A DNA stretch of 64,000 nucleotides from Sphaerisporangium siamense (GCF_014205275.1 NZ_JACHND010000001.1:620001-684000); one strand, 5' to 3'. Positions 8,004-16,063 are shown, counted from the stretch's first letter. Translations and numbers: made by a program. The notes: a model not told the origin generated them from the letters alone.

Positions 8004-8864
8004 TCAGTGCCAGCGTTCGGACAGTGTCTTTTTGATCAACTCACGGGATGTGGGTTCGTCCAGCGCCAGATTGAGCAGATGATCGAAGGCCCGTGCGTAC
8101 GCGAATACCTGTTCCGTGTCCTGGACCATGCGCGACCCGAAGTACTCTTCGAGATAAACGACGTCCGGGAAGTCAGGGAACTGGAGATACAGGAACGGGC
8201 CCGTCGGCATCAGGGGAGGCGTCCCCTGCGCCAGGATCCTCATCTCCACGTGCGGAAGCTCCGAGATCTCGATCAGGTGTTCCAGCTGCTCCCGCATCAC
8301 CTCGGGGCCCCCGAACTGGCGCGTCAGCACCGAGTCCTCGAACACGGCGAAGAAGCCGACGGGATTGGACTCCAGCAGGAGAGTCTGCTTGCGCCGCATC
8401 CGCGCCGCCGCCCGGTCGCGCTGCCATTTGGGGGGAATCTGGATCACCGGCTGCCACGACTCGAACAGCGCCCGCGCGTACGCCTCCGTCTGCAGCAGCC
8501 CCGGCACAACCTGGGGTTCCCAGTTGCGCAGCTCCACCGCCTCCGATTCGAGGTCGATGAGCTCCACGGTCGGTTCCGGCAGGGAACTGCGGTACTCGTC
8601 CCACCACCCCTTCTGGGCGGCGCTCCTGCGCAGGTCCAGCAGCTCCCGCCGCAGGACCTGGTCGGCCTCGTACAGCTCCAGGAGGGCCTCGACGTCCTTG
8701 AGCGTGGGGAACGTCTTGGCGGTCTCGATCCTGCTCACTTTGGCGGCGGACCAGCCCAGCCTGGTCGCCGCGTCCTCGCCGATCATGTCGGCGCGCTCCC
8801 GCAGCCGCCGGAGTTCCCGGCCGAGCCGCTGACGGCGGAGAGAAGGACTGCCACGGTCAGGCAC
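8004..8864 (-). CDS. XRE/DUF5753 helix-turn-helix regulator (unit B)
   Basis: A 286-residue paralogue of the regulator at 6301, with the same order: XRE HTH (LRRLRERADM, then WSAAKVSRIETAKTFPTL) and DUF5753 with WEPQVVPGLLQTEAYARAL, VVYLEEYFGSR and YARAFDHLLNLAL. Start GTG 8864 follows GAGGAGG; the frame to 8939 adds an Arg-rich stretch not seen in paralogue A. It is the first gene of a probable XRE-B, DUF397-B, DUF397-A transcript. A perfect inverted repeat about 77 bp upstream is a likely autoregulatory site. Confidence 0.9.
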   Translation of the reverse strand: MPDRGSPSLRRQRLGRELRRLRERADMIGEDAATRLGWSAAKVSRIETAKTFPTLKDVEALLELYEADQVLRRELLDLRRSAAQKGWWDEYRSSLPEPTVELIDLESEAVELRNWEPQVVPGLLQTEAYARALFESWQPVIQIPPKWQRDRAAARMRRKQTLLLESNPVGFFAVFEDSVLTRQFGGPEVMREQLEHLIEISELPHVEMRILAQGTPPLMPTGPFLYLQFPDFPDVVYLEEYFGSRMVQDTEQVFAYARAFDHLLNLALDEPTSRELIKKTLSERWH

Positions 8865-8940
8865 ACGGCCTCCTCGTCGAGACACAAGTGGTGGGCGCAG
8901 GCGTCGTCGCCTCCACGGACGTGATCCTAGCCGCTCCACC

Positions 8941-8965
8941 GTGCAACTTGCACATTAAGTTGCAC
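8941..8965. promoter_or_regulatory. inverted-repeat operator upstream of XRE unit B
   Basis: GTGCAACTT (8941-8949) and AAGTTGCAC (8957-8965) form a perfect 9+9 inverted repeat with a 7-nt spacer, about 77 bp upstream of the XRE-B start. Its left half is embedded in TGCAACTTGCAC, which also occurs upstream of XRE-A (7234-7245). Confidence 0.6.
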
Positions 8966-9004
8966 GGCATCAGATGAAATCACTTTCAGATTTTCTTGCG
9001 GACG

Positions 9005-9016
9005 GCCTTGCAAGGC
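9005..9016. promoter_or_regulatory. 12-bp perfect palindrome GCCTTGCAAGGC
   Basis: A perfect palindrome in the divergent region between XRE-B and the small gene at 9078. It shares the TTGCAA core with the operator at 8941-8965, so it may be a second site for the same regulator facing the rightward genes. This is inferred from sequence similarity only. Confidence 0.4.
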
Positions 9017-9077
9017 AATATGCCATGAGGGAGCATTTGAGAAGTAGAACCCCGGAAGATCCGGGAAGGGGGGCGAA

Positions 9078-9230
9078 ATGATCTCGTGGGGAGATGACCA
9101 GGGGACGTTATTCGATCACGTCCGCTTCCGGCGTCATCCCCACGCCCGATTCCGCCGCGCCGGCACCACGGACAACGACCTCAAAGGGAGGAAAGATCTG
9201 GAACGCCGGCATCTGTTAGATGGGGGATGA
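9078..9230 (+). CDS. small hypothetical protein (50 aa)
   Basis: ATG 9078 is preceded by GGAAGGGGGGCGAA and runs 50 codons to TGA 9228-9230. The product is basic and His/Arg-rich (MISWGDDQGTLFDHVRFRRH...). There is no recognised domain. It is the first rightward frame after the XRE-B operator region and lies about 100 bp before the 104-residue gene at 9332. The ribosome site is strong, but the length makes it uncertain. Confidence 0.35.
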   Translation: MISWGDDQGTLFDHVRFRRHPHARFRRAGTTDNDLKGRKDLERRHLLDGG

Positions 9231-9331
9231 AACGCCCCTTTTGGGCGTGTACGAAAGCCGGGCCGAAGGCTGCCACCTGTCGACCCGGCCATTACGAGAA
9301 CTCCGTCCCAAGCCAAAGTCAGGAGTCTCCG

Positions 9332-9646
9332 ATGACTCACCACGGTACCAAGCAATTGTCGCGAATCAAGAACTACTTGGCCCGATTACTGGAACGTGCC
9401 GACCGTGCCATCTGCGCCGAACCGGACGAGCGGGCGCGCAAGCGCGGCTGGACGGTCACGCGGACCGGGTTCGGCGCGAGGAGCTACCGGGACCCGCGCT
9501 TCGACCGGCTGCGCGGCGCCGGCGGGCCCGGCGCCCTCCCCGAGGACGGTCCCCGCGCCGTACGCGCCCGGCCTCCGGCCGGCCGTGACGACCTCCTGTA
9601 CGCCACCTCCCGGCGTGCCGTCCCCACGGGGAGGGAGCGGTCATGA
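9332..9646 (+). CDS. small hypothetical protein of integrative-element type
   Basis: A 104-residue basic protein with an N-terminal amphipathic helix (SRIKNYLARLLERADRAI) and a central ERARKRGWTVTRTGFGARSYRDPRFDRL. The pattern GW-V-RTG...YRDPRFD recalls small proteins encoded just upstream of FtsK/TraB-type transfer genes on actinomycete plasmids and integrative elements. That link is from memory of the family, not a search. ATG 9332 follows AGGAG. Its stop overlaps the next start by 4 bp (ATGA), implying translational coupling. Confidence 0.72.
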   Translation: MTHHGTKQLSRIKNYLARLLERADRAICAEPDERARKRGWTVTRTGFGARSYRDPRFDRLRGAGGPGALPEDGPRAVRARPPAGRDDLLYATSRRAVPTGRERS

Positions 9647-10299
9647 ATCCGCGCAACACGCGGCACGGCTCCCACCACCTCGCGCCGCCTCCGCCGCCCG
9701 GGGCGCTCACCCGGCTGTGGCGCCGGCGCAGCGAGGTCCTCCTGGCCACCGGTGCGGTCGTGTTCGGCGTGGGGGCGTACGCGGCGCACGGCTGGGTCGG
9801 GTTCGGGCTGCTCACGGGGCTGGTCGCCGCCCCGGCGACGGTCAGGGCGGGCCGCAGCCGGTTCGTGGCGCACTTCTGGTGCGTCTACTCCCGGCGCCGC
9901 ATGCAGCGGGTGTTCATGAACACCTCGCTGCAGACCCCGGCCGGCCGCGTCCCGCTCATCCTCTGGATCACCCCGACGCCGGCGGGCGAGAAGGCGCTGA
10001 TCCTGTGCCGGGCGGGCATCAGCCCGGAGTCCTTCCACGCCTACGCCGCCGAGCTGGCGGCGGCCTGCGGCGCGGGCGCCGCGCGGGTGGCCCGGCACCG
10101 CAAGTGGTCCAACCTGGTGACGGTCGAGATCGTCCGGCGCACGGCCGTCCCCGCGCGGGAGCCCGTGGGCGTCCACCGCCTGATCTCCGACCCGTACCGC
10201 TGGGAGTCGCTGGACCTCCCGTACCCGGAGGCGTTCCCCGAGATCGCCGGGCGCGCGGAGCGCCGCGACCGGCGCGAGGACGTCTTGACCTGGCACTGA
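9643..10299 (+). CDS. membrane protein resembling the N-terminal part of TraB/FtsK-type transfer proteins
   Basis: 218 residues. Two hydrophobic segments at about 30-70 (EVLLATGAVVFGVGAYAAHG, GFGLLTGLVAAP) are followed by a soluble domain with GRVPLILWITPTPAGEKALILCRAGIS and ARVARHRKWSNLVTVEIVRR. These segments recall the N-terminal region of actinomycete TraB/TraSA (FtsK-like) conjugation proteins, but no Walker motifs or motor domain follow; the protein ends in EDVLTWH. It is either a freestanding relative or what remains of a transfer gene. It is coupled to the 104-residue gene and closed by a terminator. The function is inferred weakly. Confidence 0.72.
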   Translation: MNPRNTRHGSHHLAPPPPPGALTRLWRRRSEVLLATGAVVFGVGAYAAHGWVGFGLLTGLVAAPATVRAGRSRFVAHFWCVYSRRRMQRVFMNTSLQTPAGRVPLILWITPTPAGEKALILCRAGISPESFHAYAAELAAACGAGAARVARHRKWSNLVTVEIVRRTAVPAREPVGVHRLISDPYRWESLDLPYPEAFPEIAGRAERRDRREDVLTWH

Positions 10300-10335
10300 G
10301 CCCTGAGGTGCGGCGGTCATCCCGCGTCGGCGAAC

Positions 10336-10364
10336 GGCCCGGACGGCGCACGGCCGTCCGGGCC
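10336..10364 (+). terminator. terminator after the TraB-like gene
   Basis: An 11-bp GC-rich stem (10336-10346 with 10354-10364) with a 7-nt loop, 37 bp after the stop at 10299 and before the next promoter. Confidence 0.7.
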
Positions 10365-10428
10365 TGACACGGCCGGGAACGGCGATGCCGGGCGGTTTCT
10401 GGTGCTTGCCGGTAATAGGCTGGTCGGC

Positions 10429-11040
10429 GTGACCACCGTGCCCGATAAGGAACGTCTGCTGGCCCAGGTCGGTTTCGCCGTGGAAATCGACAAATTGAAG
10501 CGCGTGCTCCGCCGCAACACCTTGATGGACGGCTCGCGCAGGGAGAACGACGCCGAGCATTCGTGGCACCTCGGGATGCTGGCCATGGTCTTCGGCGAGC
10601 ACGCCCCGCCGGGCACGGACCTCGGGCGCGTCACCGCGATGCTGCTCCTCCACGACATCGTCGAGATCGACGCGGGCGACGCGTTCGTCTACGACGTGGC
10701 GGCGGTCGAGGTGCAGCGCAAGGCCGAGCGCGTGGCGGCCGACCGCATCTTCGGACTCCTCCCCGCGGACCAGACGGTCACGCTGCGGGCCCTGTGGGAC
10801 GAGTTCGAGGAGCGGGTCACGCCCGAGGCCAGGTTCGCCCGGGCCCTCGACCGGCTGGCGCCGATGCTGGCCAACCACCACACCGAGGGCGGGAGCTGGG
10901 TACGGCACGGGGTCACGATCGAACAGGTGATGGAGAAAGTCGAGATCATCCGGGAGGGATCGCCGGCGCTGGGCGACTACGCGACCGAGATCGTCGAGCT
11001 GTCGGCGGCCCGTGGCCACCTGGCTCGCGGCCAGGCGTAG
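10429..11040 (+). CDS. HD-domain phosphohydrolase (YfbR/COG1896-like)
   Basis: A 203-residue HD-superfamily protein. The metal-binding motifs are visible: DAEHSWHLGM (His44, His47), LLLHDIVEIDAGD (His75-Asp76) and a later RALDRLAPM carrying the distal Asp. Relatives hydrolyse nucleoside monophosphates (5'-nucleotidase, YfbR type) or related nucleotides. GTG 10429 is chosen because TAATAG (10413-10418) sits about 10 nt upstream with no Shine-Dalgarno sequence, the pattern of a leaderless transcript. An in-frame upstream start at 10402 lacks support. The gene stands alone. Confidence 0.85.
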   Translation: MTTVPDKERLLAQVGFAVEIDKLKRVLRRNTLMDGSRRENDAEHSWHLGMLAMVFGEHAPPGTDLGRVTAMLLLHDIVEIDAGDAFVYDVAAVEVQRKAERVAADRIFGLLPADQTVTLRALWDEFEERVTPEARFARALDRLAPMLANHHTEGGSWVRHGVTIEQVMEKVEIIREGSPALGDYATEIVELSAARGHLARGQA

Positions 11041-11103
11041 CGCTCTTCACGGTGTTCCCTTCGGGTCTTAGGGGTACGTCCCCTAGGGCGAGAGGGGGCG
11101 AAA

Positions 11104-12048
11104 GTGGAGGAAACTTCGAAGTCCATCAACTCGCGACGCCGTCGAACGATCAGGGAGTCCCTGGGCCTGGGACCCATGACGTTGCCGGTGAAGGTCACCG
11201 AGCGCCTTGAGCACGTCAGGGCGGGCGACCATATGATCACGCGGCTGGCCAAGACGGTCCGCCGCCGGCTCCCCCTCGGGAGCCGCACGAGAGACCTGTT
11301 GCACGGCGTGCCGACCGGGCATCCCCTGCATCCCCCGCTCGCGACCGTCACCCTGGGCTGCTGGACGGCGACGGCCGTGCTGGACGTCATCGACGCCGAC
11401 CCGCGCGCCTCGCAGGCCGTGCTGGCGACGGGCATCGCCGGGGCCATCCCCACGGCCGCGGCCGGGATCACCGACTGGTCGGTCCTGCATCTCGGGCAGC
11501 AGCGGGTGGGTTTCGTGCACGCGCTGGTCAACCTGACCGCGCTCGGCCTGTACTCCGGATCCCTGCTGGCCAGGCTGGCCGGGAACCACCGCGCGGGGCG
11601 CGCCCTGGCGTTCGCCGGGCTCGGCGCGGCCGGCGTCGGCGGGTACCTCGGCGGCCACCTGGCCTACCGCATGGCGGCCGGGCCCACCCACGCCGAGACG
11701 ACGACGCATCTGGTGCCGCTCGGCTGGCACGACCTGTGCCGGCTGTGGGACCTGCCCGACGGGCGTCCCGTCCCCCGGCGGCTCGGCTACATCCAGCTCT
11801 TCGTGCTGCGCCACGGGGCGCAGGTGAAGGTGCTCGCCGACCGCTGCTCGCACCTGGCCGGGCCGCTGCACCAGGGGCGGCTCAAGCTGGAGAACAACGA
11901 GGCGTGCGTCGTGTGCCCCTGGCACGGCAGCACCTTCCGGCTGGAGGACGGCGCCGTCGTCCACGGCCCGGCGACGTCGCCGCAGCCGTCGTTCGAGGTC
12001 AACGTGCGCGGTGACGGGCTCGTGCAGGTGCGCCCGCGCCAGGTCTGA
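11104..12048 (+). CDS. Rieske [2Fe-2S] protein with DUF2231 membrane domain
   Basis: 314 residues in two parts. Residues about 60-200 form a DUF2231-type membrane domain (HGVPTGHPLHPPLATVTLG, several Ala/Gly/Leu-rich helices, GAIPTAAAGITDW and GYLGGHLAYRM). Residues about 205-314 form a Rieske domain with cluster ligands Cys248-x-His250 and Cys271-x-x-His274 (CSHLAGPLHQ, CVVCPWHGSTF). Electron transfer at the membrane is likely; the partner is unknown and no oxygenase or reductase lies nearby. GTG 11104 follows GAGGGGG. Confidence 0.9.
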   Translation: MEETSKSINSRRRRTIRESLGLGPMTLPVKVTERLEHVRAGDHMITRLAKTVRRRLPLGSRTRDLLHGVPTGHPLHPPLATVTLGCWTATAVLDVIDADPRASQAVLATGIAGAIPTAAAGITDWSVLHLGQQRVGFVHALVNLTALGLYSGSLLARLAGNHRAGRALAFAGLGAAGVGGYLGGHLAYRMAAGPTHAETTTHLVPLGWHDLCRLWDLPDGRPVPRRLGYIQLFVLRHGAQVKVLADRCSHLAGPLHQGRLKLENNEACVVCPWHGSTFRLEDGAVVHGPATSPQPSFEVNVRGDGLVQVRPRQV

Positions 12049-12069
12049 GCGTCCCGGCCGCCCGGCGCC

Positions 12070-12321
12070 TCACGCGCCGTCGCGGTCGGCCGCCGGATGC
12101 TCCACGAGGGCCAGGATGCGGCTCGCCATGAAGCGCGCCGTGCGCACGGGCGTGCCGCTCCTGGTCACCTCGCTCACCTCGACCAGGCCCCTGCGGGTCG
12201 CGACGTCCACGCGCCGGCCCGCCTTCGTCGCGACGACCTCGTACGTGCGCGGTCCGAGTGTCCCGCCCGCGTCTATGACGATCTCGACCCGGTCACCCTT
12301 CATGTCCAGGTAAATACCCAC
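12070..12321 (-). CDS. conserved small hypothetical protein
   Basis: An 83-residue protein (MGIYLDMKGDRVEIVIDAGG..., then RTYEVVATKAGRRVDVATRRGLVEVSEVTRSG and ARFMASRILALVEHPA). It looks like a small beta-rich domain with a C-terminal helix and resembles uncharacterised actinomycete proteins I have seen with the same FMASR-LALVEHP ending. The start is GTG 12321. It begins 12 bp after the TauE stop, so the two are probably co-transcribed. Confidence 0.75.
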   Translation of the reverse strand: MGIYLDMKGDRVEIVIDAGGTLGPRTYEVVATKAGRRVDVATRRGLVEVSEVTRSGTPVRTARFMASRILALVEHPAADRDGA

Positions 12322-12333
12322 TTGCAGTCCTGG

Positions 12334-13089
12334 TTATCCGTACACCAGTTTGACTATCGCGACGACGCCGACGCAGACGATCACCGCTCTCAGCACCCGC
12401 GGCGGCATCCTCCGGCCGATCTTGGCCCCGACGAAGCCTCCCACCAGCGTGCCCAGCGAGACGAAGAGCACGGCCCACCAGTCGACCGGGGCGATCACCG
12501 TGAACAGGAGGGCGGCCGTGAAGTTGACCAGCAGCGACAGCAGGTTCTTCGCCGCGTTGACCCGCTGCAGGTGGTCGTCGAGGAAGATGCCGAGCAGGCC
12601 GACCAGCACCACTCCCTGCGCCGCGCCGAAGTAGCCGCCGTAGACGCCCGCGGCGAAGACGCCGGCCCACAGCCACGGCCCGCCGTCCGCGCGCGGCTCG
12701 TCCTGGCGCGCCGACAGCCAGGCCTGCAGGCGGGGCTGGACGACGACCATCACGCACGCCAGCGCGATGAGCACCGGGACGATCACCTTGAAGGCCTCGG
12801 CGGGCAGCAGGAGCAGCAGGAAGCCGCCCGCCAGGGAGCCGAGCACCGAGCCGACGCCGAGCCGGAGCAGGCGCCGCCGCTGCCCCGCGAGCTCCGGGCG
12901 GTAGCCGAGCACGCTGGTCACGCCGCCGGCCACCATGCCGATGTTGTTGGACACGTTCGCGACGATCGGCGGGTACCCGAGGGCGACCAGCGTGGGAAAG
13001 GTGATCAGCGAGCCCGACCCCACGACCGCGTTGATGGCTCCCGCCGCCAGCCCGGCCGCGAGGATCGCGGCGACCTCCCACGCTGTCAA
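12334..13089 (-). CDS. TauE/SafE-family sulfite/anion exporter
   Basis: About 251 residues with roughly eight membrane segments. The N-terminal GLAAGAINAVVGSGSLITFPTLVALGYPPIVANVSNN and the second-half GVYGGYFGAAQGVVLVGLLG are the paired TauE signatures, and the C-terminus carries GTLVGGFVGAKIGRRMPP. The family exports sulfite, sulfoacetate or other organosulfur anions; the substrate is not readable here. TTG 13089 is preferred because GGGAGGGTGAGG lies just upstream; an earlier start at 13170 would add a polar, Arg-rich leader. It precedes the small gene at 12070. Confidence 0.87.
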   Translation of the reverse strand: MTAWEVAAILAAGLAAGAINAVVGSGSLITFPTLVALGYPPIVANVSNNIGMVAGGVTSVLGYRPELAGQRRRLLRLGVGSVLGSLAGGFLLLLLPAEAFKVIVPVLIALACVMVVVQPRLQAWLSARQDEPRADGGPWLWAGVFAAGVYGGYFGAAQGVVLVGLLGIFLDDHLQRVNAAKNLLSLLVNFTAALLFTVIAPVDWWAVLFVSLGTLVGGFVGAKIGRRMPPRVLRAVIVCVGVVAIVKLVYG

Positions 13090-13209
13090 GACCTCACCCT
13101 CCCTCGGGACTTCGCCCGATGCTAGGTCGTCCGCCCCGGCCCGGCGCGCGGCAGGGTGCCCGGGCGGCATCCGGGAGGTCAGAGTACGGGGGAGGCCGGC
13201 GCGGCCGGG

Positions 13210-14130
13210 TCAGCGGGCCGGAGGAGCGTCCTTCGGGCGCCGGTCGAACAGGCCGCCCAGCCCTTCCAGCGCCTTGCCCATCTCGGACGGGACGATCCAC
13301 ACCTTGTTGGCGTCGCCCTTGGCGATCTCGGGCAGCGTCTGGAGGTACTGGTAGGCGAGCAGGTTCTGGTCCGGGTTGCCCTCGTGGATCGCCCGGAACA
13401 CCATCGCGATCGCGTCGGCCTGGCCCTTGGCCCGCATGGCCTGCGCCTCGGCGTCCGCCTGCGCCCGCAGCACCGCGGCCTCCGCCTCGCCGCGCGCCTT
13501 CAGCACGGCGGCCTGCCGCTCCCCCTCGGCGGTCAGGATCGCCGCCTGCTTCTGTCCCTCGGCCGACAGGATGGACGCGCGCTTGTCGCGGTCGGCGCGC
13601 ATCTGCTTCTCCATCGAGTCCTGGATCGAGGCGGGCGGGTCGATGGCCTTGAGCTCGACCCGGTTGACGCGGATCCCCCACTTGCCGGTGGCCTCGTCCA
13701 GCACGCCGCGGAGCTCGGAGTTGATCTCCTCACGGGAGGTCAGCGCGCGCTCCAGGTCCATGCCGCCGACGACGTTGCGCAGGGTGGTGACGGTGAGCTG
13801 CTCGACGCCGGTCAGGAAGTTGGCGATCTCGTACGTCGCGGACTGGGGGTCGGTCACCTGGAAGTAGATGACGGTGTCGATCGACACGACCAGGTTGTCG
13901 GAGGTGATCACCGGCTGGGGCGGGAAGGAGACGACCTGCTCGCGCAGGTCCACCGTGGTCTTCACCGCGTCGACGAACGGCACGACGATGTTCAGGCCCG
14001 GCGTCAGCGTGCGGTGGTAGCGCCCGAGCCGCTCCACGATGTACGCCCGCGCCTGCGGCACGATCCGGACGGTCCGATACAACGCGAACCCGGCGATGGC
14101 CACCACGACCACGGCCACGATCAGTGTCAA
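13210..14130 (-). CDS. SPFH/band 7 (stomatin/prohibitin-like) membrane protein
   Basis: A 306-residue protein with a single N-terminal membrane anchor (LIVAVVVVAIAGFALY), then the band-7 domain (VPQARAYIVERLGRYHRTLTPGLNIVVPFVD, SIDTVIYFQVTDPQSATYEI, MDLERALTSREEIN) and a long Ala/Glu/Arg coiled-coil (about 180-250). The C-terminal LAYQYLQTLPEIAKGDANKVWIVPSE is characteristic of the stomatin/QmcA branch. It probably organises membrane microdomains or chaperones membrane proteases. An NfeD partner gene, common with this family, is absent here. A large nested hairpin ends 24 bp upstream of the ATG. Confidence 0.93.
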   Translation of the reverse strand: MTLIVAVVVVAIAGFALYRTVRIVPQARAYIVERLGRYHRTLTPGLNIVVPFVDAVKTTVDLREQVVSFPPQPVITSDNLVVSIDTVIYFQVTDPQSATYEIANFLTGVEQLTVTTLRNVVGGMDLERALTSREEINSELRGVLDEATGKWGIRVNRVELKAIDPPASIQDSMEKQMRADRDKRASILSAEGQKQAAILTAEGERQAAVLKARGEAEAAVLRAQADAEAQAMRAKGQADAIAMVFRAIHEGNPDQNLLAYQYLQTLPEIAKGDANKVWIVPSEMGKALEGLGGLFDRRPKDAPPAR

Positions 14131-14153
14131 TGGCGCTCTCTCCGTTCGCGCGT

Positions 14154-14258
14154 CGTGAGGACGCCTTTGAGCCGGTGCTCTTCCGTCGTCACTCGGAAGG
14201 GGGCTCGTTCCTCACCCCCTTCCTCCCTCCTCCTCCAGAGCACCGGCGCGTCCTCACG
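14154..14258. repeat. 105-bp nested inverted repeat between ABC ATPase and SPFH genes
   Basis: Outer arms: 14154-14164 pairs with 14248-14258 (11 bp). Next, 14171-14181 pairs with 14237-14247 (11 bp), with a 6-nt bulge at 14165-14170 on the left arm only. Inside, 14195-14203 pairs with 14215-14223 (9 bp, 11-nt loop). On the minus strand it would lie in the SPFH leader or end the ABC transcript. It may be a compound terminator or a structured 5' leader; there is no U-tract. Confidence 0.7.
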
Positions 14259-14369
14259 GAGAAGTGAGCGGGGTTGGAATTATAGGCGCACCGTAAGGGG
14301 GAATGGTGGGAGTTATCTCCATTCGCGGGGAAATGGGGATTTTGGGAGGGAGAGACAGGGGTGTACTAG

Positions 14370-15164
14370 TTAGCCGGGGAGGGCGCGGGCGTACCAGCGG
14401 CCGTCGGGGCTGCGTTCCAGGCTCAGGGGGACGCCGAAGGTGCGGGAGAGGTTGTCGGCGGTCATGACGTACTCCAGGGGGCCCTGGGCGACCACCGCGC
14501 CGTGGCGCAGGAGCAGGACGTGCGTGAAGCCGCTCGGCACCTCCTCGACGTGGTGTGTGACCAGCACCATCGTGGGCGCCGTGGCGTCGTGGGCCAGCGC
14601 GGACAGGCGGCGCACCAGGTCTTCGCGGCCGCCGAGGTCGAGGCCGGCGGCGGGCTCGTCCAGCAGCAGCAGCTCGGGGTCGGGCATCAGCGCGCGGGCG
14701 ATCTGGACCCGTTTGCGCTCGCCCTCCGACAGAGTGCCGAACCGGCGCCTGATCAGATGGGCGCACCCGAGCTGGTCGATCAGCTCGACGGCGCGCGTGA
14801 CGTCGCCGGAGTCGTAGTCCTCGTTCCACCGCCCGAGAATCGCGTACGAGGCGGTGAGCACGAGATCGATGACCTTCTCGTCGGAGGGCACCTTCTCGGC
14901 GATCGCCGAACTGGCGAGCCCGATGCGGGGCCGCAGATCGAAGACGTCCGTCTGGCCGAGCCGCTCGCCGAGGATCTCGGCCGTGCCCTCGCTGGGGTAC
15001 ATGAGGGCCGCCACGACCTGCAGGAGCGTGGTCTTCCCCGCGCCGTTCGGCCCGATGACGACCCAGCGCTCGTCCTCCTCGACGGTCCAGTCGATGCCCC
15101 GCAGCAGGGCCGCGCCATCTCTGCGGACGGCGACGTCCTGGAGCCGAAGCACCTGACCACCCAT
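14370..15164 (-). CDS. ABC transporter ATP-binding protein
   Basis: A 264-residue ATPase with Walker A GPNGAGKTT (38-46), an ABC signature LSEGERKRVQIARAL, Walker B LLLLDEPAAGLD and an H-loop VLVTHHVEE. The order and LSEGE signature fit YlmA/ModF-like ATPases with no adjacent permease. No membrane subunit lies beside it, so the partner must be elsewhere or the protein is soluble. ATG 15164 follows GGGAGG 8 bp upstream; the frame to 15227 is less likely. It is divergent from the gene at 15296. Confidence 0.93.
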   Translation of the reverse strand: MGGQVLRLQDVAVRRDGAALLRGIDWTVEEDERWVVIGPNGAGKTTLLQVVAALMYPSEGTAEILGERLGQTDVFDLRPRIGLASSAIAEKVPSDEKVIDLVLTASYAILGRWNEDYDSGDVTRAVELIDQLGCAHLIRRRFGTLSEGERKRVQIARALMPDPELLLLDEPAAGLDLGGREDLVRRLSALAHDATAPTMVLVTHHVEEVPSGFTHVLLLRHGAVVAQGPLEYVMTADNLSRTFGVPLSLERSPDGRWYARALPG

Positions 15165-15295
15165 CCCCACTACCTCCCTGACATAGAACCCGGGCGGCCC
15201 GGTCACCCCGGAACCACCCGGCTTCACCGCGCGGGTGCCCCCGCCCGATGCCTCCGGACCAAACCTATTGCAGCATCAACGCATATCGTGGATCG

Positions 15296-16054
15296 GTGCA
15301 CCCCGATTCACCGATCTCCGCCACCTTGGTCGCATGGGGCAATTCTTGGCTTGCCGGACATGTCGGCCTGGACGAAGCAGTGGACCGGCTGGAGCGCGCC
15401 GCGGGACCTCACGTCGTCTCCGTTGAGGGAACAGAGACCCCGCTGCGCGTGTTCCTCGCCGGCCTCCGCGCCGAGGGCGTGACCGGACTGCGCCTCTCCC
15501 TCCCTGTCGCCGGCGACCCGCTCGGGCTGACGGGTCCTCCCCCCTTCACCATGGCCGCCGTCGACGCCGGCGAGGCCGCCACGGCGCTGCTCCCCGGCGG
15601 CTGCGCCGGCCTGGTCCCGGCGCTCGACCGCCGCGGGTCGTCCTACACGGGCGTTCTCTGGACGGCGATGCCCGCCTCGCCGGCCCCGCCCGACGTCCCC
15701 GCCCTCGCCGAGGCCGAGCACGCCCTCACGCTGGCGATGCGCTCGGCCACCGACACCCTGGTCGCCGTCGAGGGGCCGGGCGGCGGCCCGCCGTCGATCG
15801 CCTCCGGCGGCGAGGGCCTCGCGCCCGGGTACCCGGCCCGCGCCCACCGCGTCGCCGCCCTGACCGCGCGGCTGGCGGCGGTGCTGCGCCTGGCCGACGA
15901 CCGCGGCCTCACCGCCGGGCAGATCGCCACGCGCGGCCAGGCCCTGCGCGACCTGGACCGCGCGGTGCGGCGGGCCCGCGTGGCCGCCCACAACGCGATC
16001 ATGGAGGGACGCCCGGCCTCGCTCAACACCCCGCCGGGCGGCTCCCGCCCCTGA
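15296..16054 (+). CDS. conserved hypothetical protein
   Basis: A 252-residue protein without membrane segments. The N-terminus (HPDSPISATLVAWGNSWLAGHVGLDEAVDRLERAAGPHVV) resembles an uncharacterised actinomycete family. The middle is Ala/Gly/Pro-rich and the C-terminus has a basic amphipathic helix (ALRDLDRAVRRARVAAHNAIMEG). GTG 15296 matches the conserved beginning; the frame to 15248 adds a non-conserved leader. No catalytic motif is seen. The IS481 element begins 9 bp after its stop without touching the coding sequence. Confidence 0.75.
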   Translation: MHPDSPISATLVAWGNSWLAGHVGLDEAVDRLERAAGPHVVSVEGTETPLRVFLAGLRAEGVTGLRLSLPVAGDPLGLTGPPPFTMAAVDAGEAATALLPGGCAGLVPALDRRGSSYTGVLWTAMPASPAPPDVPALAEAEHALTLAMRSATDTLVAVEGPGGGPPSIASGGEGLAPGYPARAHRVAALTARLAAVLRLADDRGLTAGQIATRGQALRDLDRAVRRARVAAHNAIMEGRPASLNTPPGGSRP

Positions 16055-16057
16055 CCG

Positions 16058-16063
16058 CCTAGC
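16058..16063. repeat. left target-site duplication CCTAGC
   Basis: CCTAGC immediately precedes the left IS end and is repeated at 17174-17179. It fits the NCTAGN target preference known for IS481. Confidence 0.9.

Noticed and set aside
9643-10299. Calling the 218-residue protein a complete FtsK/TraB translocase
   Set aside because: No Walker A or B motif or RecA-like motor follows; only an N-terminal-like region is present.
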